DNA of 11,192 nt. Origin: a bacterium Ga0077546 (lineage in GTDB: Bacteria > Cyanobacteriota > Vampirovibrionia > Obscuribacterales > Obscuribacteraceae). The stretch spans positions 1 to 11,192 of the forward strand of contig LNEX01000443.1 of NCBI GenBank assembly GCA_001464165.1. The letters run 5' to 3'. Shown here piece after piece: positions 1 to 7,618 of this stretch; the first letter of the stretch is position 1, and the number at the start of each line of letters is the position of its first letter. Under the pieces are notes generated by a model. It had not been told where the DNA came from. It saw only the letters and a list, made by a program, of their open reading frames with translations, and made no database searches. The position numbers were made by a program, and so were the translations under genes.

Positions 1-33
1 GTACTCGAGATTTTCTTGACATTTCACTAAAAA

Positions 34-1572
34 ATGTTGTGGAAAGACCAAGCAGGAAACATACATTCTCCGATGAGCAAAAATTGGGAAAAGTTTTTCG
101 AACAAGGCAACCAGGCCTTTGAGGCAGACAACCTTGAAGCGGCCGAGAGCTTTTTTAAAGCCGCATTAGCGGCAGCTGAAGAAAGCGAGAACGAGCTAGA
201 TATGGCCGTTTGCTCGGAACGACTAGGTGAATTGTATTTTGAGGGGCAGAGCTACAGAGAAGCCGAACCTTGCTTCAATCGCACCCTTGAAATTCGCGAC
301 AGGCTACTAAAGCCTCATGACGACCTTATCGTAGCGGCCTTGAATAACTTATCAGCCCTCTACTTCTTTGAAGGTAATCACGAGAAGGCAGAAGAGCCAT
401 GTAAACGCCTAACTGAGATTTACGAGCAAGTTCTTGGCTCAGACAACCCTGAGGTAGCGACCTCAATCAACAATTTAGCCTTGATCTATGCCGCCCAAGG
501 CAAGAACCGCCAGGCAGAAGAGCTATTTAAACGAGCCTTGAGCGTCAAAGAAACAGCTCTCGGTCGAGCCCATCCAGAGGTTGGCGACATACTTCACAAC
601 CTGGCAAATGTTTATTTGACACTCGAGCGCTACGAAGAAGCAGAACCGCTGCTAACCGAAGCCCTTATAATTCTCTCCAACACCATTGGAGACGACCATG
701 TTGACCTCGTTCCCGTTTTGGTAAACCTGGCAGCCGTGTCGCAAGCCAACGGCCACCACAAGAATTCAAGCGCCCATCTCGAGAAACTCTTGAGTCTAAA
801 AGAAATTACTCTCGGGCCGAATCACCCAGAAGTAGTTGCCTGCATTACCAATTTGGCAGGCTCATACATTTACGAAGGTCGTTTTCCAGAAGCAGAAAGG
901 CTCTACAAGCGCGCTCTTAGTATTCGCGAAAGGGCTCTCGGCAGACAGAGCCCAGAAGTGGCCGAAATATTAGCCAGCATAGCCTTTGTGCATCAATCAG
1001 ACAACAAATACCTGTTGGCAGAAACCCTCTATAAAGAAGCATTGACCATTAGCGAGACAGCTCGTGGGCCAGAAAGCCCAGAGGCTGAAGCCAGGCTATG
1101 GGATCTTGCCTGCCTTTATCACAATCACAATCGCTATCAAAAAGCTGAGCCATACTGGAAGAAGCTTGTGGACCTGCGCGAGCGAAAGTTAGGCATGACC
1201 CACCCCGACACTCAGGCTTGCATCGATAGCTTGATCATTTGCTACCTGCAACTGACAAAATACAAAGAAGCAGAGCAGCTATTGAAGCAGCTCACAGAAC
1301 TTCGCGAAATGAATCTTGGTCTTGATCATCCAGACGTGGCCGCCTGCTTACACTACCTGGCTGAAATCATGCGTGCAGACGGTCGCTATGAACTAGCAGA
1401 AAAGAACTACAAAAGAGCCATTGACATTCGCACAAAGTGCCTCGGACCAAATCATCCCGATGTTGCTCACTCCCTTGATGGTTATGCCAATCTGCTGGCT
1501 GCCACTTATCGAGAAGCAGAGGCAGAACACATGAGAACCTGTGCTCAAGCGATTCTCAAAGCAAGCGTTTAA
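34..1572 (+). CDS. Kinesin-light-chain-type TPR repeat protein
   Basis: Probable cytoplasmic protein-protein interaction scaffold; no catalytic domain is visible. Almost the whole 512-residue protein is about twelve repeats of roughly 42 residues, from residue 17 to the end. Each follows the kinesin-light-chain pattern: NNLA-x-x-Y, then a G-x-Y-x-EAE helix, then KRAL-x-I-x-E and the turn LG-x-x-HP-E/D-V. Repeats 3, 4, 7 and 11 are closest to consensus; the first and last are degenerate. No signal peptide or membrane segment is seen. The ATG at 34 has no clear ribosome-binding site, and the ATG at 73 (residue 14, MSKNWEKF) is an equally plausible start. The gene lies 7 bp before the preferred start of the adaptor gene on the same strand, so it probably leads the efflux operon. 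The family call is firm, the partner is unknown, and a role in metal efflux rests on position only. Confidence 0.9.
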   Translation: MLWKDQAGNIHSPMSKNWEKFFEQGNQAFEADNLEAAESFFKAALAAAEESENELDMAVCSERLGELYFEGQSYREAEPCFNRTLEIRDRLLKPHDDLIVAALNNLSALYFFEGNHEKAEEPCKRLTEIYEQVLGSDNPEVATSINNLALIYAAQGKNRQAEELFKRALSVKETALGRAHPEVGDILHNLANVYLTLERYEEAEPLLTEALIILSNTIGDDHVDLVPVLVNLAAVSQANGHHKNSSAHLEKLLSLKEITLGPNHPEVVACITNLAGSYIYEGRFPEAERLYKRALSIRERALGRQSPEVAEILASIAFVHQSDNKYLLAETLYKEALTISETARGPESPEAEARLWDLACLYHNHNRYQKAEPYWKKLVDLRERKLGMTHPDTQACIDSLIICYLQLTKYKEAEQLLKQLTELREMNLGLDHPDVAACLHYLAEIMRADGRYELAEKNYKRAIDIRTKCLGPNHPDVAHSLDGYANLLAATYREAEAEHMRTCAQAILKASV

Positions 1573-1579
1573 AAAAATT

Positions 1580-2947
1580 ATGGTTGGTAAAGACAAATCA
1601 GAAAGTGCGAAGGCTTTACAGCCAATTTTCGCCGCTGGATTGATTTGGCTCGCACCCTTCATTATCAGTGCCTGTAATCAACCGCCAGAATCTAGCGTTA
1701 ATAGCAAAGAAGGAAAGGCACCCAACTCTGAAACGGGAACTGTGAGTAGCTCTGTGAGTACAGCAGTGAGTAGATCTGTACCATCTGCTGACAGCAACGA
1801 CAGCTCGTCTGGCTCTAACGCAACTCAACCAGTAGAAATAATTGCAGTCAGCCCGGAGGCAATTACCAACGCTGGAATTAAAAGTCAGCCCATTAAAGAA
1901 ATGAGCTACGAGAGTGACATCAAAACCACAGGCGAATTAAAGGCAGATGAAAACAATGTCTTTCATATCAATTCAATGGTTGCTGGCCGCATTACTGTCG
2001 ACAAAGTAAACCTCGGAGATTTCATTCGCCAAGGTCAAACTTTAGCAATCGTACAAAACAAAGAAGTAACTAAGCTTATTGGCGATTATATTCACCAGAA
2101 ACATTCAAACGAAATTCAAGCAGACCAACTAAGATCGCGCCTGGAACTTGCTAATAAGAATCTGGATCGCCTCAACAAACTATCAGAAGAAGGTATCGCT
2201 CCACTTAAAGATGTACTTACAGCTAAGAACCAAGTAGATCAGCTCACAATAGAACTGCGCGGAATCAAAGAACACAACGTCCATTTGAACTCTGAGACCG
2301 ACGCCATGCTCTCGACCTATGGCAAGCACCTAACCAACTACGACAACCATAAGATTGAGAGCGAGAGCCCACTCACAGCACCACGAGCCGGGGTGGTAAT
2401 AAAAAAATCAATTACACTAGGTGATGTGGTCAATACCTCAGAGCCACTATATGTAGTTGCTGACCTTTCTGACATCTGGCTAGACGTTACCATATACGAC
2501 AAAGATCTGGCACAAGTAAAGATTGGCCAAAAAGTCACCTTTATTAGCGATAGTCTTGGCGGCCGTAAATTTGACGGAAAGATCAGCTACATTCAACCCT
2601 TAGCTGGTGACGCCAGCCGAACATTTCTGGCCCGGGCAGTACTGCCTAACAGGCAACTAGCCCTCAAGCCGGGAATGTTTGGCACAGCCATCATACACAC
2701 ACAACGCAAAGAATACTTGCCCTACGTAGCAGACAACTCAGTGCAACGCTATGGCAAAGATATTTTTGTCTTCGAAGACTTGGGCGCTGGCAAATATGCA
2801 AAGCGTCCAATCGAATTGGGCGAAAGATTACTCGACGGCTACTTGGTCAAATCTGGAATAAAAAGCGGTGCTCTAATAGTAAACAGTGGCAGCCTGACAC
2901 TCAAAGCAGAATTTTTGAAACGCCTCAATGGCGCCCACGAAGACTAA
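1580..2947 (+). CDS. RND efflux periplasmic adaptor lipoprotein (CzcB/CusB-like, HlyD family)
   Basis: Membrane-fusion subunit that should link the RND pump encoded next to it to an outer-membrane channel. Numbering is from the ATG at 1580 (455 aa). A hydrophobic segment at 13-31 ends in the lipobox ISAC with Cys32, so it is probably a periplasmic lipoprotein. A Ser-rich linker covers about 33-82. The two halves of the barrel-sandwich (lipoyl-like) domain are at about 126-162 (VAGRI...GDFIRQGQ) and 264-294 (APRAGVV...LGDVV). Between them an alpha-hairpin runs from about 165 to 245. A beta-barrel follows (297-375, KPGMFGTA) and then a membrane-proximal region. Neither a His-rich N-terminal metal-binding domain nor a CusF-like C-terminal domain is present. 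An in-frame GTG at 1541 would add 13 residues and overlap the TPR gene by 32 bp; I prefer the ATG because it gives the shorter signal peptide. Metal specificity cannot be read from the sequence. Confidence 0.9.
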   Translation: MVGKDKSESAKALQPIFAAGLIWLAPFIISACNQPPESSVNSKEGKAPNSETGTVSSSVSTAVSRSVPSADSNDSSSGSNATQPVEIIAVSPEAITNAGIKSQPIKEMSYESDIKTTGELKADENNVFHINSMVAGRITVDKVNLGDFIRQGQTLAIVQNKEVTKLIGDYIHQKHSNEIQADQLRSRLELANKNLDRLNKLSEEGIAPLKDVLTAKNQVDQLTIELRGIKEHNVHLNSETDAMLSTYGKHLTNYDNHKIESESPLTAPRAGVVIKKSITLGDVVNTSEPLYVVADLSDIWLDVTIYDKDLAQVKIGQKVTFISDSLGGRKFDGKISYIQPLAGDASRTFLARAVLPNRQLALKPGMFGTAIIHTQRKEYLPYVADNSVQRYGKDIFVFEDLGAGKYAKRPIELGERLLDGYLVKSGIKSGALIVNSGSLTLKAEFLKRLNGAHED

Positions 2948-2952
2948 GGGGT

Positions 2953-2986
2953 TAGGGAAGAATGGAAAATAGGAAAGAATGGAAAA
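2953..2986 (+). promoter_or_regulatory. Tandemly duplicated ribosome-binding site and start codon before the RND gene
   Basis: Two adjacent 17-bp units, tagggaagaatggaaaa (2953-2969) and taggaaagaatggaaaa (2970-2986), differ at one base. Each carries an AGG-type ribosome-binding sequence followed by ATGGAAAA. The second ATG (2979) opens the pump gene. The first ATG (2962) is out of frame and would give a 10-codon peptide that ends at TAG 2992-2994, inside the pump gene. The duplication is read directly; any effect on translation is inference. Confidence 0.8.
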
Positions 2987-5900
2987 TTTCCTAGCCGGCA
3001 TGATTCGTCAAAAGTTGCTGGTGCTTACTCTATTTTTTGCAGTAAGTGTTGCCGGTATGTTTTCGCTTCTCAATTTACCGATTGACGCCTTTCCTGACCT
3101 CGCTAACAATCAAGTACAAATTATCACTGAATCTCCAGGCCTAGGACCAGTAGAAGTAGAGCAACTGGTCACTATACCCCTTGAATCTGTGATGAACGGT
3201 CTGCCAAACGTCGAAGAAACCCGTTCAATTTCGAAGTATGGCCTTTCAGTTGTGTCAGTTATTTTCAAAGACAAAGTGGATACTTACTTTGCTAGACAGC
3301 TCGTTTTAGAGCGCCTTCAGAGTGCACGCTCGCGATTGCCGGCTAATATAAACCCGCAACTTGGCCCGATTTCAACAGCCATGGGCGAAATATATCAATA
3401 CGTGCTACGAGGTCGGGGATATTCTGCCACCGAGCTAAAAACTATTCAAGACTGGGATATCAAATACCAACTTCGCACCGTTCCTGGTGTAGCAGAAGTT
3501 AACACCTGGGGCGGCTTAACTGACGAATATGAAGTAGAGGTATTACCAACCACACTGCAACAATATGGTCTTTCAATGAAAGACGTTTTCTCGGCCATTG
3601 AAAAAAACAACGACAATTTTGGCGCAGGTATCATCAACCATGAATCAGAGCAGTTTATTGTGCGCGGATTAGGTCGCGCCAATTCGCTGACAGACATCGA
3701 AAACATCATAGTGCGCACAGTCAATGGCGTACCAATAACTATCAAGAATATAGGCAAGGTCTATCACGGCAGCGCCTTGCGCCAAGGTGCCGCCACGCGA
3801 AACGGCCAGGGCGAAGTCGTGCTAGGCCTAGTAATGATGCTCAAGGGCGAAAATAGCCAGGCCGTGATTGAAAGAGTAAAAGAGAAATTGATAGAAATCT
3901 CGCGATCATTACCAGAAGGTATGGTGATCGAACCGTTTTACGATCAGTCAGGTTTGGTTGGCGAAACCATTGAAACAGTAAAAGACAATTTGATCAAAGG
4001 TGGCGCACTTGTTCTAATTGTTCTGCTACTGACTGTAGATAGCCTACCAGCAGCGCTAATCTGTGCCTCGGCTATTCCGCTTTCGATGATGTTCTCATTC
4101 ATTGGCATGAGAATGCTTGGCGTAACTGCGAATATTATGAGCTTAGGAGCGGTCGACTTTGGCATGATTGTTGACGGCTCAATTGTCATGGTCGAAAATG
4201 CTCTGCGCAATTTGAGCGAAGCTCAAGAAGAAGCAAGACTCAACCCCGAAGCAGAGCGCCTCAGCACCCAAGCAATTATAGAAGCCTCGGCCAAAGAAGT
4301 CTTTAGGCCTATTCTATTTGGTATTGCCATCATCACAGTAGTCTACATGCCAATTCTTGGTCTAGAAGGCATGGAATACAAACTCTTTTCACCAATGGTG
4401 GTGACAGTTTCATCGGCACTTTTAGGTTCACTTTTTGTCTCGCTGCTTCTAGTACCAGTGTTAGCAGTATTGATTATCAAAAAAGCACCAAAAGAAAAAG
4501 ATAACCCTCTAATAAAGTTTCTCTACAAGCCCTACGCCCTAGCCTTTGGCATGGCCATGCAGCACAAACTGGCCACCTTAGGTGCCGCAATTGCAATCTT
4601 TGTTGCCTCACTGCTACTACTGCCATTTCTTGGCACAGAATTCGTACCACGACTTGACGAAGGCGATATCTTAGTTGAAATCAAAAACATTCCTAGTATT
4701 TCACTGCCTTCGATGCCAGAAGTAAAAACAGTAGTTTCAAGAACGGGCCGACCAGATCTAGCTACCGACCCCATGGGTGTCTATGGCACCGACTGCTTTG
4801 TCATGCTGAAAGAGCGTTCACTCTGGCCTCAAGGGGTAACCAAAGACTCATTGACTCAACGCCTGCGCGAGCTTCTCACTAAGAACATTGCCGGAGCCCA
4901 ATTCAACTTCACCCAGCCCATCGCCATGCGTGTAGATGAGTTAGTATCTGGTGTTAGAGCGGACATCGCAGTAAAAATATTTGGCGAAGATATGGACTAC
5001 CTGCAAAGTAAAGCCAAAGAAATTGAACAAATAATTGCCACTATTCCTGGTGCCGCTGACTTGCAGGTCGAAAAGCTTCAGGGGGCAGAACAAATTCTCA
5101 TTATTCCAGACCGAGTGCGCATGGCCCGCTATGGCGTCGATATGGATGATATTAAAACTTTGGCTGAAACAGCCATTATTGGCACATCAGTGTCACAAAT
5201 TTTAGACGGCCGCAAACGCTTTGATCTAAGGGTACGTCTGCCCCAGGGCATCAATATGGAACCAGCTAGCGTCTCCGATCTGCTTGTCGAAACCGCTTCA
5301 GGTAAGCACATACCGCTCTCGCAGGTCGCCCAAGTAAAACTTGAATCGGGCCTAGAGACCGTAAACCGCCAACAAGGAGCTCGTCGCATTGTCGTGCAGT
5401 GCAATGTACGTGGGCGAGATATCGGCAGCTTTGTCAAAGAGTGTCAGTTGAAAATCAAGTCAGTAAAACTCGAGCAAGGTTCACATCTTACCTGGGCAGG
5501 CCAATTCGAGAACCAAGAGAGAGCCATGAACAAGTTCGCCATTCTCGTGCCACTGTCTATCACAATCATCTTCATATTGCTAACCATGACATTTGGAACG
5601 GTCAAACACGCGCTGGTAGTTTTGCTCAACGTGCCCTTCGCCTTAATCGGTGGCGTCATTGCCCTTTACCTGCGTCACCTGTACTTAAGTGTTCCAGCAG
5701 CGATTGGTTTCATCGCCTTATTTGGTGTGGCGGTGCTCAATGGTGTTGTTCTAATATCGTATATCAACCGCTTAGTAGACAAAGGGCGCCCAGTCGAAGA
5801 AGCAGTGCGAGAAGGAGTCAAGGCCCGCTTTAGACCGGTGATTATGACCGCATTGGTAGCAGCCCTCGGATTTCTGCCCATGTCGCTTTCAAACGGGTCT

Positions 5901-6026
5901 GGAGCCGAAGTACAAAGGCCGCTAGCAACGGTTGTAATTGGTGGACTAGTCAGCTCGACTTTGTTGACACTGCTAGTCTTGCCTGTAATCTACTGTCTAG
6001 TCTGTCGCAGCAAAAAAAGCATCTAG
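2979..6026 (+). CDS. CzcA-like heavy-metal efflux RND permease
   Basis: Inner-membrane proton/cation antiporter of the HME-RND family (1015 aa), the energised subunit of a tripartite metal pump. TM1 (about 12-32) is followed by the family hallmark LPIDAFPD (33-40). The TM4 signature DFGMIVDGSIVMVEN carries Asp393, Asp399 and Glu406, corresponding to the proton-relay acidic residues of CzcA. Two groups of about six membrane segments flank large periplasmic loops. The segment QPIAMRVDELVSGVRADIAVK (about 645-665) resembles CzcA, and the methionine cluster typical of Cu/Ag-specific CusA is not apparent, so Zn/Co/Cd-type substrates are more likely than Cu/Ag. It starts 31 bp after the adaptor gene. 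Oddly, between SIS (573-575) and PEV (580-582) only four residues are present where CusA has about 18 and CzcA a similar number; a helix of the second periplasmic region therefore appears to be lost. The rest of the protein looks intact. Confidence 0.93.
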   Translation: MENFLAGMIRQKLLVLTLFFAVSVAGMFSLLNLPIDAFPDLANNQVQIITESPGLGPVEVEQLVTIPLESVMNGLPNVEETRSISKYGLSVVSVIFKDKVDTYFARQLVLERLQSARSRLPANINPQLGPISTAMGEIYQYVLRGRGYSATELKTIQDWDIKYQLRTVPGVAEVNTWGGLTDEYEVEVLPTTLQQYGLSMKDVFSAIEKNNDNFGAGIINHESEQFIVRGLGRANSLTDIENIIVRTVNGVPITIKNIGKVYHGSALRQGAATRNGQGEVVLGLVMMLKGENSQAVIERVKEKLIEISRSLPEGMVIEPFYDQSGLVGETIETVKDNLIKGGALVLIVLLLTVDSLPAALICASAIPLSMMFSFIGMRMLGVTANIMSLGAVDFGMIVDGSIVMVENALRNLSEAQEEARLNPEAERLSTQAIIEASAKEVFRPILFGIAIITVVYMPILGLEGMEYKLFSPMVVTVSSALLGSLFVSLLLVPVLAVLIIKKAPKEKDNPLIKFLYKPYALAFGMAMQHKLATLGAAIAIFVASLLLLPFLGTEFVPRLDEGDILVEIKNIPSISLPSMPEVKTVVSRTGRPDLATDPMGVYGTDCFVMLKERSLWPQGVTKDSLTQRLRELLTKNIAGAQFNFTQPIAMRVDELVSGVRADIAVKIFGEDMDYLQSKAKEIEQIIATIPGAADLQVEKLQGAEQILIIPDRVRMARYGVDMDDIKTLAETAIIGTSVSQILDGRKRFDLRVRLPQGINMEPASVSDLLVETASGKHIPLSQVAQVKLESGLETVNRQQGARRIVVQCNVRGRDIGSFVKECQLKIKSVKLEQGSHLTWAGQFENQERAMNKFAILVPLSITIIFILLTMTFGTVKHALVVLLNVPFALIGGVIALYLRHLYLSVPAAIGFIALFGVAVLNGVVLISYINRLVDKGRPVEEAVREGVKARFRPVIMTALVAALGFLPMSLSNGSGAEVQRPLATVVIGGLVSSTLLTLLVLPVIYCLVCRSKKSI

Positions 6027-6046
6027 TTTCTAGTTCACTAGAAGCT
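6012..6046 (-). terminator. Probable Rho-independent terminator at the convergent gene junction
   Basis: The palindrome TTCTAGT-TC-ACTAGAA (6028-6043) extends outward through one G-T pair and two Watson-Crick pairs to 6025-6046. Allowing a 4-nt loop gives a 9-bp stem. On the minus strand it is followed, about six bases later, by a run of seven T (complement of 6012-6018). It would end transcription of the four-helix gene. The stem covers the stop codons of both convergent genes. On the plus strand the nearest T run (6059-6064) is too distant for a good plus-strand terminator. The stem is AT-rich, so strength is uncertain. Confidence 0.45.
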
Positions 6047-6470
6047 TGAGATTGCGCATTTTTTCATGGGTATTTTCTTGACTAGAAATGAGATCGGAGG
6101 CAAGCTCTCTGACAATCATATCAGGATCGGCTACCATCTTTTTATATTCAGAAAGACCTCTGTCTTCGCCTTCTTCTAGCATTGCAATAGCAGCTTTGTC
6201 GCCAAATAGTTTGGCTCCACCTTCCATCATTTTTGCAAATGCGCCCCACACGCCAGAGTTCTCAGAGGGTCGACCACCAAGTGAAACAATTTTTTCCACT
6301 AGAGTATCGACTCTTTTTGAGTGACACATGTGACAGTCTTTTAGAACCTGCTTCACTTTTGCATCTTCTATATTCTCAAGCACCTGCCTGTAGGTTTCTA
6401 ACGCACTTAGTTCACCCTGAAGCAAACTGTTTAATTGATCCACAGCAGTAGTAGTGAAATCAGTAGCCAT
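6030..6470 (-). CDS. DUF2383 / PA2169-type four-helix-bundle protein
   Basis: Small soluble 146-residue protein with a ferritin-like four-helix profile and no signal peptide. The order of elements fits the DUF2383 (PA2169) family: an N-terminal helix (about 7-35, VDQLNSLLQGELSALETY), a second helix with His/Cys residues (38-62), GGRP-type turn, an aromatic W-x-x-F segment, then GDKAAIAMLEEGEDRGLSEY and a final helix to the end. The family's biochemical role is not established as far as I know; stress association or metal binding is only suggested by the fold. The start is secure: AAGGAG (complement of 6479-6484) lies 8 bp before the ATG. It is convergent with the pump gene, 3 bp between stop codons, and divergent from the next gene. 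A CHMCH sequence at residues 46-50 matches CxxCH, but a leaderless cytoplasmic protein is unlikely to carry covalent heme. Confidence 0.85.
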   Translation of the reverse strand: MATDFTTTAVDQLNSLLQGELSALETYRQVLENIEDAKVKQVLKDCHMCHSKRVDTLVEKIVSLGGRPSENSGVWGAFAKMMEGGAKLFGDKAAIAMLEEGEDRGLSEYKKMVADPDMIVRELASDLISSQENTHEKMRNLKLLVN

Positions 6471-6603
6471 GACACATTCTCCTTAACTTTAGTGGTCAGA
6501 GGGACGGGCGCAATGGTTGAAAGTTCCGAAAGTGCAGTCAAGCCCAGAAGCTAAAATCTGGCAATTATGCAATTTGAGCACAACTTGTGGCATATTGACG
6601 ACA

Positions 6604-7512
6604 ATGATGATAACGAATCCAGTGAATAAAATAACAGAGCGACGAGCAGGCACGAAATTAGCCAGCCATACTGCCGCGCTAGCGCTTTCAGTCTTGCTGG
6701 CGAACACCTGGCTTGATTGTTGGGCGGCCCCTGCTTTCAGAAACTGGGGAAAAGTCAGCCTCTATATACCTAACGATGCCAATAGCGATGAAAAAAGAAT
6801 CGCGACGGTGGCGGCACAAGGAAATCCGACTGAAGCACTGGCACTAACAGACAAAGCCATTAGCAGCAAAAAAGACATAGCCCGCCTACTGCTCATTAGA
6901 ATTCAGCTTTGCGAAATTCTTTTGCAAGAAGAAAAAGTACATGATGACTTTCGCCATTTGCTCAACCTTCCCATTGGCGAAGACGCTCTAGTCAACGCTA
7001 TCGACTTAGCAAATCGCTTAGATGAGCCAGAGATTGGCATAAAACTGGGCGATCGCTACCTCAAAGAATTTGGCACACATATTCCCCAGGCTATTCTCTT
7101 AACGGCACGCATGAATAGCAAACTAAAGCGATACAGCAGAGCGGAACAACTGCTCTTACTAATAATCAACGTTCCAGTCATGCGCAACTTCACCTACCCA
7201 GAACTAGCGAGAGCTTACGTCTGCTGGAATAAACCGGAGAAACTAATTGCCCTAACTACAACAGGCCTGAACAATCCGAAATGGTTCAGCCCAAAAACGA
7301 GAATCACCCTACTAACAATGAGAGCCAATGCCTATCGTGAAACTGGCAAATTCAAAGAATCGTTAGCTGACTACAACCTTCTAATAGCTCAAGCACCAAA
7401 CTTGCCTGAGATCTACAACCTACGGGCAAAGACACTCACAGCCTTAGGGCAAAGCAAGCTTGCGGCCGAAGACCGGCTGAAGCAAAAGCAGCTAGACGCA
7501 ATGGATAAATAA
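6604..7512 (+). CDS. Exported TPR-like repeat protein
   Basis: Probable periplasmic or secreted helical-repeat protein of 302 residues; no enzymatic domain is recognised. From the ATG at 6604 the N-terminus has basic residues (KITERRAGTK), a hydrophobic core (AALALSVLLAN) and a plausible cleavage region near CWAAPA (about 40-45). The remainder is alpha-helical; the clearest TPR unit is near the C-terminus (LLTMRANAYRETGKFKESL, then LPEIYNLRAKTLTALGQ). Earlier helices (NPTEALALTDKAI, YSRAEQLL) look like degenerate TPRs. An in-frame TTG at 6517 would extend the protein by 29 residues and bury the signal peptide, so I reject it. No good ribosome-binding site is visible at 6604, and the second ATG at 6607 is equally possible. 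The 133-bp divergent gap before it holds a TAAAAT at 6552-6557 that could be a -10 box but lacks a convincing -35. Function is unknown. Confidence 0.75.
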   Translation: MMITNPVNKITERRAGTKLASHTAALALSVLLANTWLDCWAAPAFRNWGKVSLYIPNDANSDEKRIATVAAQGNPTEALALTDKAISSKKDIARLLLIRIQLCEILLQEEKVHDDFRHLLNLPIGEDALVNAIDLANRLDEPEIGIKLGDRYLKEFGTHIPQAILLTARMNSKLKRYSRAEQLLLLIINVPVMRNFTYPELARAYVCWNKPEKLIALTTTGLNNPKWFSPKTRITLLTMRANAYRETGKFKESLADYNLLIAQAPNLPEIYNLRAKTLTALGQSKLAAEDRLKQKQLDAMDK

Positions 7513-7618
7513 ATCGGTAAATCTATCCTTTTCCCCATATAAGCCGATGGGCCGGGGTGTTACTGTCGACTCAATTGTCAAGCGAGAAGCTCGCCATCTT
7601 AATGCGCATGAGGTGTTC

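Noticed and set aside
16..21. TTGACA resembling a -35 promoter box before the TPR gene
   Set aside because: No -10-like hexamer lies 16-18 bp downstream (the sequence there is near TGTGGA), and the spacing would place the transcript start inside the annotated gene.
1742..1780. Three copies of GTGAGTA in the adaptor gene
   Set aside because: They encode the Ser/Val-rich linker after the lipobox; low-complexity linker coding explains them without a regulatory role.
5399..5833. Long alternative-frame ORF inside the RND gene
   Set aside because: It overlaps a well-supported RND coding region and its translation has no domain pattern; it is a frame shadow.
6517..6603. N-terminal extension of the exported TPR protein from a TTG codon
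   Set aside because: It would place 29 extra residues before a good signal peptide and has no ribosome-binding site; the ATG at 6604 fits an exported protein.
7049..7056. GCGATCGC, identical to the cyanobacterial HIP1 octamer
   Set aside because: It was noticed only once in about 11 kb; HIP1 is meaningful only when strongly over-represented, so it gives no taxonomic evidence.
7547..7618. Earlier ATG for the PrgI/VirB4-like protein
   Set aside because: It has no ribosome-binding sequence, while GAGGTG directly precedes the ATG at 7619.
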